From NCBI RefSeq assembly GCF_029626155.1, contig NZ_JARUBL010000001.1, positions 1,860,001 to 1,924,000 of the forward strand: a stretch of DNA of 64,000 nt. Reading direction: 5' to 3'. The stretch comes from Solwaraspora sp. WMMD1047 (GTDB taxonomy: Bacteria; Actinomycetota; Actinomycetes; Mycobacteriales; Micromonosporaceae). Below, piece after piece: positions 1-8,232 of this stretch. Each line of letters opens with the position of its first letter. Positions within the stretch are counted from its first letter, which is position 1. The notes beneath the pieces were generated by a model that was not told where the DNA came from, did no database searches, and worked only from the letters and a program-made list of their open reading frames with translations. The position numbers were made by a program, and so were the translations under genes.

Positions 1-699
1 GCTCGCGGCGATGTCGTGCAGCGCCCGGCCACCAGCGAGTGATCCGGTGAAGCCGACCGCGGCGACGGCCGGCTGGGCGACCAGGTCGGCACCGGCGGCC
101 CGCCCGTGTACCAGGCCGATCGTGCCGGCCGGCAGCCCGTACCCGGCGATGACCTCGGCCATCGTGGCGTGGCAGCGCAGCGCGGTGGCCGGGTGGCCCG
201 GATGCGCCTTGGCCACCACCGGGCAGCCGGCGGCCAGCGCCGAGGCGGTGTCCCCGCCCGGCACCCCGAACGCCAGCGGGAAGTTGCCGGCCCCGAAGAC
301 CGCCACCGGGCCGACCGGCACCAGCATCCGGCGCAGGTCCGGTCGGGGGCCCATCGGGGTCTGCCCGGCGCGGTCGATGGTCGCCTCCAGGTAGGAGCCC
401 TCGTCCAGCACCTCGGCGAAGAGCCGCAACTGGTGGCAGGTCCGGGTGAGCTCCCCGGTCAGCCGGGTATCGCCGAGCCCGGTCTCCCGGTCGGCCAGCG
501 CGACCACGGCGTCCCCGTCGTCGGCGAGCGCGGCCGCCAGTGCCCGCAACAGCCCGGCCCGACCCGACCGGCCCAGCTCGTCGAGCGGCCCGGCCGCCGC
601 CCCGGCCGCCTCGGCGGCCCGGCCGACCAGCTCCGGCGTGCTCTCGGCCGCCACCTCCGCGACGGTCTCACCGGTCCGGACGTCGATGCTGGGCACCAT
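1..699 (-). CDS. 2,5-dioxovalerate (2-oxoglutarate semialdehyde) dehydrogenase, 3' end beyond window
   Basis: NAD(P)-dependent aldehyde dehydrogenase of the alpha-ketoglutarate-semialdehyde dehydrogenase type, the last step of hydroxyproline degradation (semialdehyde to 2-oxoglutarate). The first ~233 residues are present. The N-terminal half of the family is clear: an RETGLGDTRLTGEL-like motif near residue 65 (ADRETGLG...TGEL), then VAVFGAGNFPLAFGVPGGDT, AAGCPVVAKAHPGHP and VGFTGSLAGG. The catalytic Glu/Cys lie outside the window. The ATG at 699 follows the stop of the upstream FAD oxidoreductase by 2 nt (TGAGCATG), so it is translationally coupled, and its neighbours support the hydroxyproline assignment. 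No frameshift is seen. Confidence 0.88.
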   Translation of the reverse strand, partial: MVPSIDVRTGETVAEVAAESTPELVGRAAEAAGAAAGPLDELGRSGRAGLLRALAAALADDGDAVVALADRETGLGDTRLTGELTRTCHQLRLFAEVLDEGSYLEATIDRAGQTPMGPRPDLRRMLVPVGPVAVFGAGNFPLAFGVPGGDTASALAAGCPVVAKAHPGHPATALRCHATMAEVIAGYGLPAGTIGLVHGRAAGADLVAQPAVAAVGFTGSLAGGRALHDIAAS

Positions 700-701
700 G
701 C

Positions 702-2996
702 TCACGGAGTGGTCCTCTTCTCGGTCGGGTGGTCCGGGTCCGGACCGTCGGTCCCGGCGGGTTCGAATTCGGCGGACCCGACGGCAGCGGGTCGGGGCTC
801 GGCCGGTCCGGAGTCTGCGGTGCCGGTTGCGGTGGGTTCGGGGCTGGTGGGCGGGGGGCTGGTATCGGGGTCGGCGGGTTCGGTGGCGGCGGCGAGGAGA
901 CCGAGAGGGACGGGTACCCCGATCGGCCGGTTCGCCATCGGCGTCGGGTCCACCGGCCGGCCGGTGTGGCCGGCCAGCAGAGCGGCCACCGCCGGCCCGC
1001 AGATCCGGCCCTGGCACATCCCCATCGCGACCCGGGTGGTCAGCTTCGCCGCCCGCGCCTCGGTTACCGCCAGTTCGGTGGCCGCGTGTCGGAGCCGGGA
1101 CGCCGGTACCTCCTCGCAGCGGCAGACCAGCGTGTCGTCGCGCAGCCAGCTCCGCCAGCCCGGCCGGACGGCGTACACGCCGTGCAGCGCGTCGGCGAAC
1201 CGCTGCAGCCGGTCCCGCTTCCGCAGCAGCGCCGCCACCTCCACGCGGCCGGCACGCATCGTCGGATCGCCGCCGGACACCCCCGCGGTGTCGCCGGCGG
1301 GCCGCGTTGCGGCGGTCACTCCCGCCTCGGCGGCGCTGGCCCGGGAGCGGCCCAGGTCAGCGGCGGCGGTACGGCCGGCCAGCCGGCCCTCGACGGCCGC
1401 CAGCTGGGCGCCGCCGACGCCGGTCACCTCGCCGGCCGCGTAGACGCCGGGCACGCTGGTCCGCAGGTACGGGTCGGTCCGCACCACCGGGAGGCCGCCC
1501 GGTCCGGGCCGGGTGGCGCAGCCCAGCGCCAGCGGCAGCTCCACCGAGGCGACGAAGCCGAACCCGACGCCGACGGCGTCGACCGCGAGCCGGTGCCGCC
1601 GGCCGGGCAGCGGGGTCCAGTCCGGGCCGAGCCGGGCCACGGTGACCGCCTCCACCTCGGTGTGCCCGTGCGCCGCGACCACCGCGTGCCGGTGCCGCAC
1701 CGGCACCCGGTGCCGGCGCAGCGTCCGCAGGTAGCGCGTCGCCTCAAGCAGCGCGCCGGGCCGGCCGGCGAGGGCCGGCAGCCGGCCGAGCCAGCCTCCC
1801 GGATGGTTCGCCTCGAAGACGCCGAGCACCCGGGCACCGGCCTCGACCAGGGTGACCGCCACCGGCAGCAGGAACGGGCCGGTGCCGGCGACCACCACCC
1901 GCCGGCCCGGCAGCACGAGCTGGCCCTTCACCAGCGCCTGCAGGCCACCGGCGGTCAGCACGCCGGGCAGGTCCCAGCCCGGGAACGGCAGCGCCAGGTC
2001 GTGGCCACCGGTGGCGATCACCACGGCCCGGGCCCGCAGCACGCCGCCGCCGGTGAGCCGCAACCGCAGGTACGGGGAGCCTGGCTCCGCGGCCCAGACG
2101 GTGCGACCCGGCCGCAGGCTGATCAGCGGATGCCCGGCCAGCTCCCCGGGCGGCGCGGCGGCGGGTTGCCGGCGCAGCCGTGCCCGGCCACCGTCGCCGG
2201 GGTGCGGCGCGGCCGGGTCGCTGGGTTGCGGGGCGGCCGGGTCGCCGGGGTGCGGCACAGCCGGTCGGCCGGCGGCGAACTGTCGCGGCGGCTGGCGGTG
2301 GTACTGCCCGCCCGGGGCGGCACCGGAGTCGATGACGGTCACCCGGCAGCCGGCGTCGGCGGCGGCGAGTGCCGCGGCCGACCCGGCCGGCCCGGCCCCG
2401 ACAACCACCACGTCGACCGGCGCGAAATCCACATCGGACCCGGCGGGCTCGTCGGCCATCGTGCCGGCCGTCCGACGGCGCATACCGGACGGACCGACCC
2501 TGCCGGCCACTCCGCCGGCCGCCACCCGAGCCACCTCGGACGGGCCGGCCCGGTCGGCAATCGTGCCGACCGAACCGCTGCCCAGATCGACCGGACCAGC
2601 CCGGTTGGCGACCGGGCAGGCCGGCCCGATGCCCACTTCGGACGGATCAGCTAGGGTGCCCGGCGGGGCCAGCGGGCCGGGTGCGGCGACCACGGCGGCA
2701 GGCTCGGCCGGGGTCAGACAGGCCCGGACCGCTGGTCCACCGTCGACGGTCACCAGGCAGTCGAAACAGGCGCCGATACCGCAGAACAGCGTCCGGGGCC
2801 GGCGGCCGTGCCGGGACTGCCGCCAGGATCGGACACCGGCCGCCAACAGGGCCGCGCCGATTGTCTCGCCGGGCAGCGCCGGCACCACCTCGGTTCCGAA
2901 GGTGAACTCGAAGGGCGTACCCGGGTGGGTTTCGGCCTTTTGGTGGGCCTCGGTCGACCGCAGCCGGCCCGGCAGGTCGCGCTCGGACCCGGTCAC
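702..2996 (-). CDS. Fused [2Fe-2S]/FAD oxidoreductase, D-hydroxyproline dehydrogenase-like
   Basis: Probable large subunit of a D-hydroxyproline/amino-acid dehydrogenase of the HcnA/HcnB type, 764 aa. Residues ~30-100 are a plant-type [2Fe-2S] domain with C72, C77, C80 and C93. A low-complexity Ala/Gly/Pro linker (~100-190) leads to an FAD-binding pyridine-nucleotide-disulfide domain (GAGPAG at 200-205, ATGGHD further on). A BFD-like [2Fe-2S] domain follows (~620-676; C-R-C and MCQGRIC). The last ~88 residues are a Pro/Asp/Thr-rich tail. In many clusters the ferredoxin-like and FAD parts are separate genes; here they are one chain. The start is GTG 2996, overlapping the upstream FAD oxidase by 4 nt (GTGA). 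Expected role: oxidation of cis-4-hydroxy-D-proline to pyrroline-4-hydroxy-2-carboxylate together with its neighbour. Confidence 0.85.
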   Translation of the reverse strand: MTGSERDLPGRLRSTEAHQKAETHPGTPFEFTFGTEVVPALPGETIGAALLAAGVRSWRQSRHGRRPRTLFCGIGACFDCLVTVDGGPAVRACLTPAEPAAVVAAPGPLAPPGTLADPSEVGIGPACPVANRAGPVDLGSGSVGTIADRAGPSEVARVAAGGVAGRVGPSGMRRRTAGTMADEPAGSDVDFAPVDVVVVGAGPAGSAAALAAADAGCRVTVIDSGAAPGGQYHRQPPRQFAAGRPAVPHPGDPAAPQPSDPAAPHPGDGGRARLRRQPAAAPPGELAGHPLISLRPGRTVWAAEPGSPYLRLRLTGGGVLRARAVVIATGGHDLALPFPGWDLPGVLTAGGLQALVKGQLVLPGRRVVVAGTGPFLLPVAVTLVEAGARVLGVFEANHPGGWLGRLPALAGRPGALLEATRYLRTLRRHRVPVRHRHAVVAAHGHTEVEAVTVARLGPDWTPLPGRRHRLAVDAVGVGFGFVASVELPLALGCATRPGPGGLPVVRTDPYLRTSVPGVYAAGEVTGVGGAQLAAVEGRLAGRTAAADLGRSRASAAEAGVTAATRPAGDTAGVSGGDPTMRAGRVEVAALLRKRDRLQRFADALHGVYAVRPGWRSWLRDDTLVCRCEEVPASRLRHAATELAVTEARAAKLTTRVAMGMCQGRICGPAVAALLAGHTGRPVDPTPMANRPIGVPVPLGLLAAATEPADPDTSPPPTSPEPTATGTADSGPAEPRPAAVGSAEFEPAGTDGPDPDHPTEKRTTP

Positions 2997-4237
2997 GCCG
3001 CGGCCCGCGACGGGTCGCCGTTATCCGAGGGCTCGGGGGTGAGGGTGGGGCGGCCCGGTCGGAACGGCGCCGGGTCGAGCGCCGGCACCTCGCCGGTGAT
3101 CAGTTGCCGGACCAGCAGGCCGGTCGCCGGGGCCAGGCCGATGCCGGCGCCCTCGTGCCCGGCGGCGTGCAGCAGACCGGGCACCGCCGGGTCCACCCCG
3201 ATGACCGGCAGGTGGTCCGGGCTGTACGGGCGGAAGCCGCGGTAGGCGCGGATCGCCTGCACCCCGGCCAGCACCGGGAACAGGCGCACCGCCTGGCGGG
3301 CCAGCCGGGCCAGCACGTCGATCCGCAGACCGGGGTCCAGCCCGACCCGCTCGCGGGACGCCCCGATCAGGATGGTGCCGCCGTCGGTCGCCTCCACCAC
3401 CGTCGAGGTCTGCAGCTGCGCGTCGTCGCTCGACACGTTCGACACGTACCCGGCGTCGTAGACCTTGGCCCGGATCGTCGGCGGCAGCGGTTCGGTGACC
3501 AGGAGGTAGCCCCGGCGCGGCTGGATCGGCAGCCGCGCGCCGGCCAGCGCGGCGACCGCACCGGCGGCCAGCCCGGCGGCGTTCACCACCCAGCCGGCGG
3601 CGATCGGGCCGGCGTCGGTGCGGACGCCGGCGACCCGGCCGGCCCGGTCCAGGTCGATCCCGGTGACCGTGGTCGCGGTGCGCAGGGTGGCGCCGTGCCG
3701 GCGGGCCCGGCGCAGCAGCAGGGCGGCGGCGAGCACCGGCTGCACCTGCATGTCCTGCGGATACCGCACGGCGCCGGCCAGCTCCGGGGTCAGGTACGGC
3801 TCCAGCGAGCGGGCCTGGCCGACGCCGAGCCGCTCGACCCGTACCCCGGCCGTGGCCTGGTCGGCGGCGAGCCGGTGCAGCCCGGCCAGCTCGGCGTCGC
3901 CGGTGGCGACCACGAGGCCGCTCTTGGTCTCCAACGCCAGCTCCGGTCCGAGTTCGTCGCCGAGCCGCCGCCAGAGCTCGTTGGCCAGCAGGGCCAGGTC
4001 GAGTTCCGGCCCCGGTTCCTTGTCGGAGACGAGGATGTTGCCCTCCCCGGCGCCGGTGGTGCCGGCGCCGACGGCCGTCCGCTCGACGACGGTGACGGCG
4101 AGCCCGGCCGCCGCGAGCTGGTCCGCGCAGGCCGCCCCGATGATGCCGGCGCCGACCACCACCACGTCGACCGGGGCGGTCGGGGCGGGGGCGCGCAGCG
4201 CCGCGGGGCGCTTGAGGAGAGCCATACCATGTGACAT
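2993..4237 (-). CDS. DAO-family FAD-dependent oxidoreductase (D-hydroxyproline dehydrogenase subunit)
   Basis: FAD-dependent amine/D-amino-acid oxidoreductase, 414 aa, of the glycine oxidase / HcnC / LhpB type. The Rossmann dinucleotide motif GAGIIGAACADQL lies near residue 28. The typical C-terminal FAD closure RGFRPYSPDHLPVIG...GLLHAAGHEGAGIGLAPATG follows. It is the first gene of the minus-strand operon (DAO oxidase, Fe-S/FAD fusion, semialdehyde dehydrogenase) with 4-nt and 2-nt junctions, consistent with a hetero-oligomeric dehydrogenase acting on cis-4-hydroxy-D-proline. Start choice is uncertain: ATG 4237 or in-frame ATG 4225, and neither has a clear Shine-Dalgarno sequence. A palindrome (ATGTGACAT) overlaps the upstream start and may be the operator. 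Confidence 0.85.
   Translation of the reverse strand: MSHGMALLKRPAALRAPAPTAPVDVVVVGAGIIGAACADQLAAAGLAVTVVERTAVGAGTTGAGEGNILVSDKEPGPELDLALLANELWRRLGDELGPELALETKSGLVVATGDAELAGLHRLAADQATAGVRVERLGVGQARSLEPYLTPELAGAVRYPQDMQVQPVLAAALLLRRARRHGATLRTATTVTGIDLDRAGRVAGVRTDAGPIAAGWVVNAAGLAAGAVAALAGARLPIQPRRGYLLVTEPLPPTIRAKVYDAGYVSNVSSDDAQLQTSTVVEATDGGTILIGASRERVGLDPGLRIDVLARLARQAVRLFPVLAGVQAIRAYRGFRPYSPDHLPVIGVDPAVPGLLHAAGHEGAGIGLAPATGLLVRQLITGEVPALDPAPFRPGRPTLTPEPSDNGDPSRAAA
4229..4237. promoter_or_regulatory. Small palindrome in hydroxyproline divergent promoter region
   Basis: ATGTGACAT is a 4+1+4 palindrome in the short divergent region between the two hydroxyproline operons and overlaps a possible start codon of the minus-strand oxidase. 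GntR/FCD regulators bind short spaced dyads in such positions, and one is encoded at 6229-6975. Its function as an operator is inference. Confidence 0.3.
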
Positions 4238-4293
4238 ATTACTGATCGGCGCGTCCCCGACAAGGGCGCTGACCTGCGGCTCCGGAGGTGCGC

Positions 4294-5229
4294 ATGCAGC
4301 CCTGGCACGGGGTGGTGGTGGCGACCGCGCTGCCGTACCGGGCGGATCTCTCCGTCGACCTCGACCGGTACGCCGCCCACGTTTCCTGGCTCGCCGCCGC
4401 CGGCTGTCACGGGGTCACCCCGAACGGCTCGCTCGGCGAATACCAGGTGCTGACCGACGCCGAGCGCGCGGACGTCGTCCGGGTCGCGGTGGCTGCCGCG
4501 CCACCCGGCTGCGCCGTGGTGCCGGGCGTCAGCGGGTACGGCGCCACGCAGGCCCGCCGCTGGACCGAGCAGGCCGCCGAGGCGGGCGCCGCCGCGGTGC
4601 TGCTGCTGCCCCCGAACGCCTACCGGGCCGGCCCCGACGAGGTGCTCGCCCACTACGCCGAGGTCGGCCGGGTCGGGCTGCCGATCGTGGCCTACAACAA
4701 CCCGTACGACACCCGGGTCGACCTGACCCCCGAACTGCTCGGCCGGATCGCCGACGAGGTGCCGGCGGTGGTGGCGGTCAAGGAGTTCAGTGGCGACGTA
4801 CGCCGGATCTTCCAGCTCCGCGAGCGCGCCCCCCGGCTGGACGTGCTCGCCGGCGCCGACGACGTGCTGCTGGAGCTGCTGGTCGGCGGCGCGGTCGGCT
4901 GGATCGCCGGCTTCCCGAACGCCCTGCCGGAGCTGTCGGTCGCCCTCTACGAGCTGGGCCGGGCCGGTCGGCTCGACGTCGCCCTGCCGCTCTACCGGGC
5001 GCTGCACCCGATCTTCCGGTGGGACTCCCGGCACACCTTCATCCAGGCCATCAAGCTCGCCATGGACGCCGTCGGCCGGTACGGCGGCCCGGTCCGGCTG
5101 CCCCGGCTGCCACTTCCCGACGCCGAGGCCGACGCGGTCCGCGCCGACCTGGCCACCGCGCTGGCGTACCGGTTGCCGGCCGACCTGCCGACGCCCCGAC
5201 CGGCAGCGGATTCTCGGCCGGTGGTCTGA
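4294..5229 (+). CDS. 1-pyrroline-4-hydroxy-2-carboxylate deaminase (DHDPS/NAL family)
   Basis: Class I aldolase-fold enzyme, 311 aa. It is expected to deaminate and dehydrate the pyrroline-4-hydroxy-2-carboxylate made by the divergent oxidases, giving 2-oxoglutarate semialdehyde. Family hallmarks are the N-terminal NGSLGEY segment (the GTTGE-like loop), Tyr134 in AYNNPYDT and the Schiff-base Lys163 in VAVKEFSG. Start: ATG 4294 is preceded by GGAGG at 4284-4288 with 5-nt spacing; the GTG at 4288 overlaps that SD and is unlikely. It is the first gene of the plus-strand operon, followed 1 nt later by the epimerase. A true DapA or N-acetylneuraminate lyase is less likely given these neighbours. 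Confidence 0.86.
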   Translation: MQPWHGVVVATALPYRADLSVDLDRYAAHVSWLAAAGCHGVTPNGSLGEYQVLTDAERADVVRVAVAAAPPGCAVVPGVSGYGATQARRWTEQAAEAGAAAVLLLPPNAYRAGPDEVLAHYAEVGRVGLPIVAYNNPYDTRVDLTPELLGRIADEVPAVVAVKEFSGDVRRIFQLRERAPRLDVLAGADDVLLELLVGGAVGWIAGFPNALPELSVALYELGRAGRLDVALPLYRALHPIFRWDSRHTFIQAIKLAMDAVGRYGGPVRLPRLPLPDAEADAVRADLATALAYRLPADLPTPRPAADSRPVV

Positions 5230-5230
5230 G

Positions 5231-6232
5231 GTGCGTAGCCGGCACGTCCTGCACGCCGTCGACTCGCACACCGAGGGAATGCCGACCCGGGTGATCACCG
5301 GCGGAGTGGGGGTGCTGCCCGGCGAGACGATGGCGCAGCGACGGTTGCACTTCATGGCCCACCGGGACCAGCTGCGCACCCTGCTGATGTACGAGCCGCG
5401 CGGGCACGCCGCGATGAGCGGCGCCATCCTGCAGCCGCCCACCCGGCCGGACGCCGACTACGGGGTGCTCTTCATCGAGGTCTCCGGCTGCCTGCCGATG
5501 TGCGGGCACGGCGCGATCGGGGTGGCCACGGTGTTGGTCGAGACCGGGATGGTGGCGGTGACCGAGCCGGTCACCACGGTCCGGCTGGACACCCCGGCCG
5601 GGCTGGTCGAGGCCGAGGTCGCCGTCCACGACGGAGCCGCCACCGCGGTCACGATCAGCAACGTCGCGTCGTACTGCGAGCGGCTGGACGCCGAGGTCCA
5701 GGTGCCCGGCTTCGGCCCGGTCCGCTACGACCTGGCGTACGGGGGGAACTTCTACGCGATCCTGCCGATCGAGCGGGTCGGGCTGCCGTTCGACCGGGCC
5801 GCCGGGCCGCAGATCCTGGCCGCCGGGCTGGCGGTGCTGACGGCCGTCAACGAACAGGACCGGCCGGAGCATCCCGAGCGGCCGGACATCGCCGGCTGTC
5901 ACCACGTGCAGTTCCTCGCCGCCGGTTCGGACGCCCGGCACTCCCGGCACGCGATGGCGATCTGGCCCGGCTGGTTCGACCGGTCTCCGTGCGGGACCGG
6001 GACCAGCGCCCGGATGGCGCAACTGCACGCCCGCGGCGAGCTGGATCCGGGCGCCGACTTTGTCAACGAGTCGTTCATCGGCACCCGGTTCATCGGCCGG
6101 TTGACCGGGTTGACCACGGTCGGCGGCCGGCCGGCGGTGCTGCCCACCGTCACCGGTCGGGCCTGGATCACCGGCACCGCCCAGTACCTGTTGGATCCGA
6201 CCGATCCGTTCCCGGCCGGGTTCCTGCTGTGA
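5231..6232 (+). CDS. 4-hydroxyproline 2-epimerase (proline racemase family)
   Basis: Cofactor-independent epimerase, 333 aa, converting trans-4-hydroxy-L-proline to cis-4-hydroxy-D-proline, the entry step of the pathway encoded here. Both catalytic cysteines are present: C91 in MCGHGAIG and C254 in SPCGTGTSA. This excludes the trans-3-hydroxyproline dehydratase variant, in which one Cys is replaced. The N-terminus VDSHTEGMPTRVITGG is typical of the family. The start is GTG 5231, 1 nt after the deaminase stop, so translation is probably coupled; the frame is open upstream but lies inside the deaminase gene. The stop overlaps the start of the GntR regulator by 4 nt (GTGA). Proline racemase is the alternative, but context favours hydroxyproline. 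Confidence 0.9.
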   Translation: MRSRHVLHAVDSHTEGMPTRVITGGVGVLPGETMAQRRLHFMAHRDQLRTLLMYEPRGHAAMSGAILQPPTRPDADYGVLFIEVSGCLPMCGHGAIGVATVLVETGMVAVTEPVTTVRLDTPAGLVEAEVAVHDGAATAVTISNVASYCERLDAEVQVPGFGPVRYDLAYGGNFYAILPIERVGLPFDRAAGPQILAAGLAVLTAVNEQDRPEHPERPDIAGCHHVQFLAAGSDARHSRHAMAIWPGWFDRSPCGTGTSARMAQLHARGELDPGADFVNESFIGTRFIGRLTGLTTVGGRPAVLPTVTGRAWITGTAQYLLDPTDPFPAGFLL

Positions 6233-6975
6233 CCACGCCACCTGACCTCGACCCGCTGGCGCCGGTTGCCGACCCGCTGGGTCCGGACCGCGAAATCTCG
6301 GCGCGGGATCTCGACGGGGCGGCGCTGGAGCTGCCGCGCCGGCCGAGCCTGCGGGCGGACGTGACCCGGGCGCTGCGGACCGCGATCATCACCGGCCGGT
6401 TGCGTCCGGGCCAGGTCTACAGTGCGCCGAAGCTGGCCGAGCGGTTCGGGGTGTCGGCGACTCCGGTCCGGGAGGCGATGCTGGAGCTGGTCAAGGACGG
6501 CCTGTTGGAGACCCTGCCGAACAAGGGCTTTCGGATCGCCTTCGTCTCCGACCGGGAGATGGACGACATCGCCCGGGTCCGCTGCCTGCTGGAGGCGCCG
6601 ACGATCGGCGAGGTCGCCCGGCACGGCGACCTGGACCGGGTACGCCGGCTGCGGTCGGTGGCCGAGACCATCGTCGCCGCCGCGACCGCCGGCGACCTGG
6701 CCGGGTACCTGCAGGCCGACCTCGACTTCCACCTGGGACTGCTGGCCGTCCTGGACAACCGCCGGCTGGTCGAGATCGTCCGGGACCTGCGGGCGCGGAC
6801 CCGCCTCTACGGGCTGACCCGGTTGGCCGAGACCGGCCGGCTGACCGCCTCGGCGGCCGAGCATCTGGAGCTGCTTGACCTGATCGAGGCCCGGGACGCC
6901 GTCGCCGCAGAGGCGCTGATGCGACGCCACATCGGCCACACCAGAGGCATCTGGGCCGGCCGACCGGCGGAATAG
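6229..6975 (+). CDS. GntR family regulator, FCD domain
   Basis: Transcription factor of 248 aa, probably the local repressor of the two divergent hydroxyproline operons. After a ~35-residue variable N-terminus comes a winged HTH (LRTAIITGRLRPGQ, LAERFGVSATPVREAMLELV). An all-helical FCD ligand domain follows with the usual Asp/His metal positions (DLDFHLGLL, AEHLELLDLIEARD, HIGHTRG). The start GTG 6229 overlaps the epimerase stop (GTGA), so it is the last gene of the plus-strand operon and would regulate its own expression. The ligand is inferred to be hydroxyproline or a pathway intermediate. Confidence 0.9.
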   Translation: MTTPPDLDPLAPVADPLGPDREISARDLDGAALELPRRPSLRADVTRALRTAIITGRLRPGQVYSAPKLAERFGVSATPVREAMLELVKDGLLETLPNKGFRIAFVSDREMDDIARVRCLLEAPTIGEVARHGDLDRVRRLRSVAETIVAAATAGDLAGYLQADLDFHLGLLAVLDNRRLVEIVRDLRARTRLYGLTRLAETGRLTASAAEHLELLDLIEARDAVAAEALMRRHIGHTRGIWAGRPAE

Positions 6976-7326
6976 CGACGGCTCAGGCCGCCATCGGCTG
7001 GTACGGGTAAATGGCAGATGAATTGCTATCGGTCGATATTGTCGCCGGGTTCGTCGCTTTGCCATTTCGGGCTGGATTCGGTCGGACCTCTGATGAGAAG
7101 ATCTTCCCGTCCGGACCCCCGGCTCGCCGGACCGGTCGGGTACCGGCGGCCGGTGCCGGAACCCCCGCGGCGCAAGCGGGGCGGACGGGATCGCGCGACC
7201 CCTCCCGCCTATCGAAAGGCCCGCCGTCGTGCCTCGAACCGTTGCCGGTCGCTCCGGTGCGTACCGCGAGCCGCGCCGTCCGGACCCGTCCGGCCGGCCG
7301 GCGTTCGCTCCAGGATGGCCGGTCCG
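6976..7326. other. 351-bp intergenic region with inverted repeat
   Basis: No convincing gene. The first half (7005-7100) is markedly AT-richer than its surroundings and contains AAATGGCA (7009-7016) and its perfect complement TGCCATTT (7060-7067), separated by 43 nt. An open frame running through to the downstream HTH gene has unusual codon use and no ribosome site, so I treat this stretch as leader or promoter sequence of that gene. Confidence 0.5.
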
Positions 7327-8148
7327 ATGAGTCGTGGACGCCCGGAACAACCGATCGTCGGCTTCGGACCGGTGGCCCGGTTCGCGGCCGAGTTGCGGGC
7401 GGTCCGCTACGGCGCCCGGCAGACCTACCCGACGATGGGTGCGAAGGTCGGGTGCAGCGCGGCGGCCCTGTCCCAGGCGGCCAACGGCCGGGCGCTGCCG
7501 AAGCCGCGGGCGTTGCGCCGCTATCTCATCGGCTGTGGCGTCGAGTCCGAGCAAGAGCTGGCCGCCTGGGACGAGCGGCTGGCCGCGGCGGCGCGGGCCG
7601 CGGCGGTGTTCGCGCCCGAGCTGACCGACCTGCTTACCGTGGCGGACCTGACCGACGCGCTTGTCGAACTCGTCGATGGCCAGGGTCTGGAGCCGGCCAC
7701 CCTGAGCCGCCGGCTCCTCGCCAGTGCCGGCGCCAGGGTGGGAAAACTCGACATCGAGATCGTTTCCCCGCGGGACATCGCCCAGGTGCTGACCACCCGG
7801 GCCGCGCCGCTCACCGCGTCGCTGCTGGGCAACATCGTCTTCGCCAGCGGCGGCACCGCGGCGGACGTCGAGCACTGGCAGGCCCACCTGCGTCGGTTGA
7901 CGGTGCGGCGTTCGTCCCTGCCGGGTCGGATGGCCCGGGCCTCGGCCTGGGCCCGGCGCGGTCGGCTGGTGGCGGTGACCGCGCTGACCGCGGCCGGACT
8001 CTTCGACGGGGCGCTCCGGCTCGACGGCGTGATCGGGGTGGCCGGTGGGACCTCCTCGGCGGGCGGCCCGGCGTGGCTGCCCGGCCCACCCGAGTGGGCG
8101 CACCAGCTGCCCGACCCGGCCCGGACCGCCGAGCGCGGCCAACCGTAA
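7327..8148 (+). CDS. XRE-type helix-turn-helix protein
   Basis: Protein of ~273 aa with an N-terminal lambda-repressor-like HTH (TYPTMGAKVGCSAAALSQAANGRALP, ~residues 30-55). A helical, Ala/Leu-rich region of no recognisable family follows, then a Gly/Pro-rich C-terminus containing a moderately hydrophobic stretch (LVAVTALTAAGLFDGALRL). Function unknown beyond probable DNA binding. ATG 7327 is chosen because coding character begins here; ATG 7315 (12 nt upstream, same frame) is equally possible, and AGGA at 7312-7315 would fit the downstream start better. It stands alone, with GntR 351 nt upstream and copA 84 nt downstream on the same strand. Confidence 0.65.
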   Translation: MSRGRPEQPIVGFGPVARFAAELRAVRYGARQTYPTMGAKVGCSAAALSQAANGRALPKPRALRRYLIGCGVESEQELAAWDERLAAAARAAAVFAPELTDLLTVADLTDALVELVDGQGLEPATLSRRLLASAGARVGKLDIEIVSPRDIAQVLTTRAAPLTASLLGNIVFASGGTAADVEHWQAHLRRLTVRRSSLPGRMARASAWARRGRLVAVTALTAAGLFDGALRLDGVIGVAGGTSSAGGPAWLPGPPEWAHQLPDPARTAERGQP

Positions 8149-8184
8149 CGGCTCTGCCGGCCGCGGTTGGTCATCACCGTCCGA

Positions 8185-8199
8185 TACCTCTGGGGGGTA
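8185..8199. promoter_or_regulatory. CsoR-like copper operator upstream of copA
   Basis: TACCTCTGGGGGGTA is an imperfect palindrome (outer arms TACC/GGTA) resembling actinobacterial CsoR operators of the TACCCC...GGGGTA type. A further GGGGTA half-site lies at 8200-8205. It sits 34 nt before the likely copA start. CsoR repressors release such sites when they bind Cu(I). No csoR gene is in the window, so the regulator would act in trans. Confidence 0.5.
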
Positions 8200-8232
8200 G
8201 GGGTACAGTGGCGGCGAAGGGTGGTGACGCGG

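Noticed and set aside
7018-7326. Upstream extension of the HTH gene to ATG 7018
   Set aside because: The sequence is AT-rich, with unusual residues and no ribosome site, and contains an inverted repeat; coding character begins at about 7315-7327.
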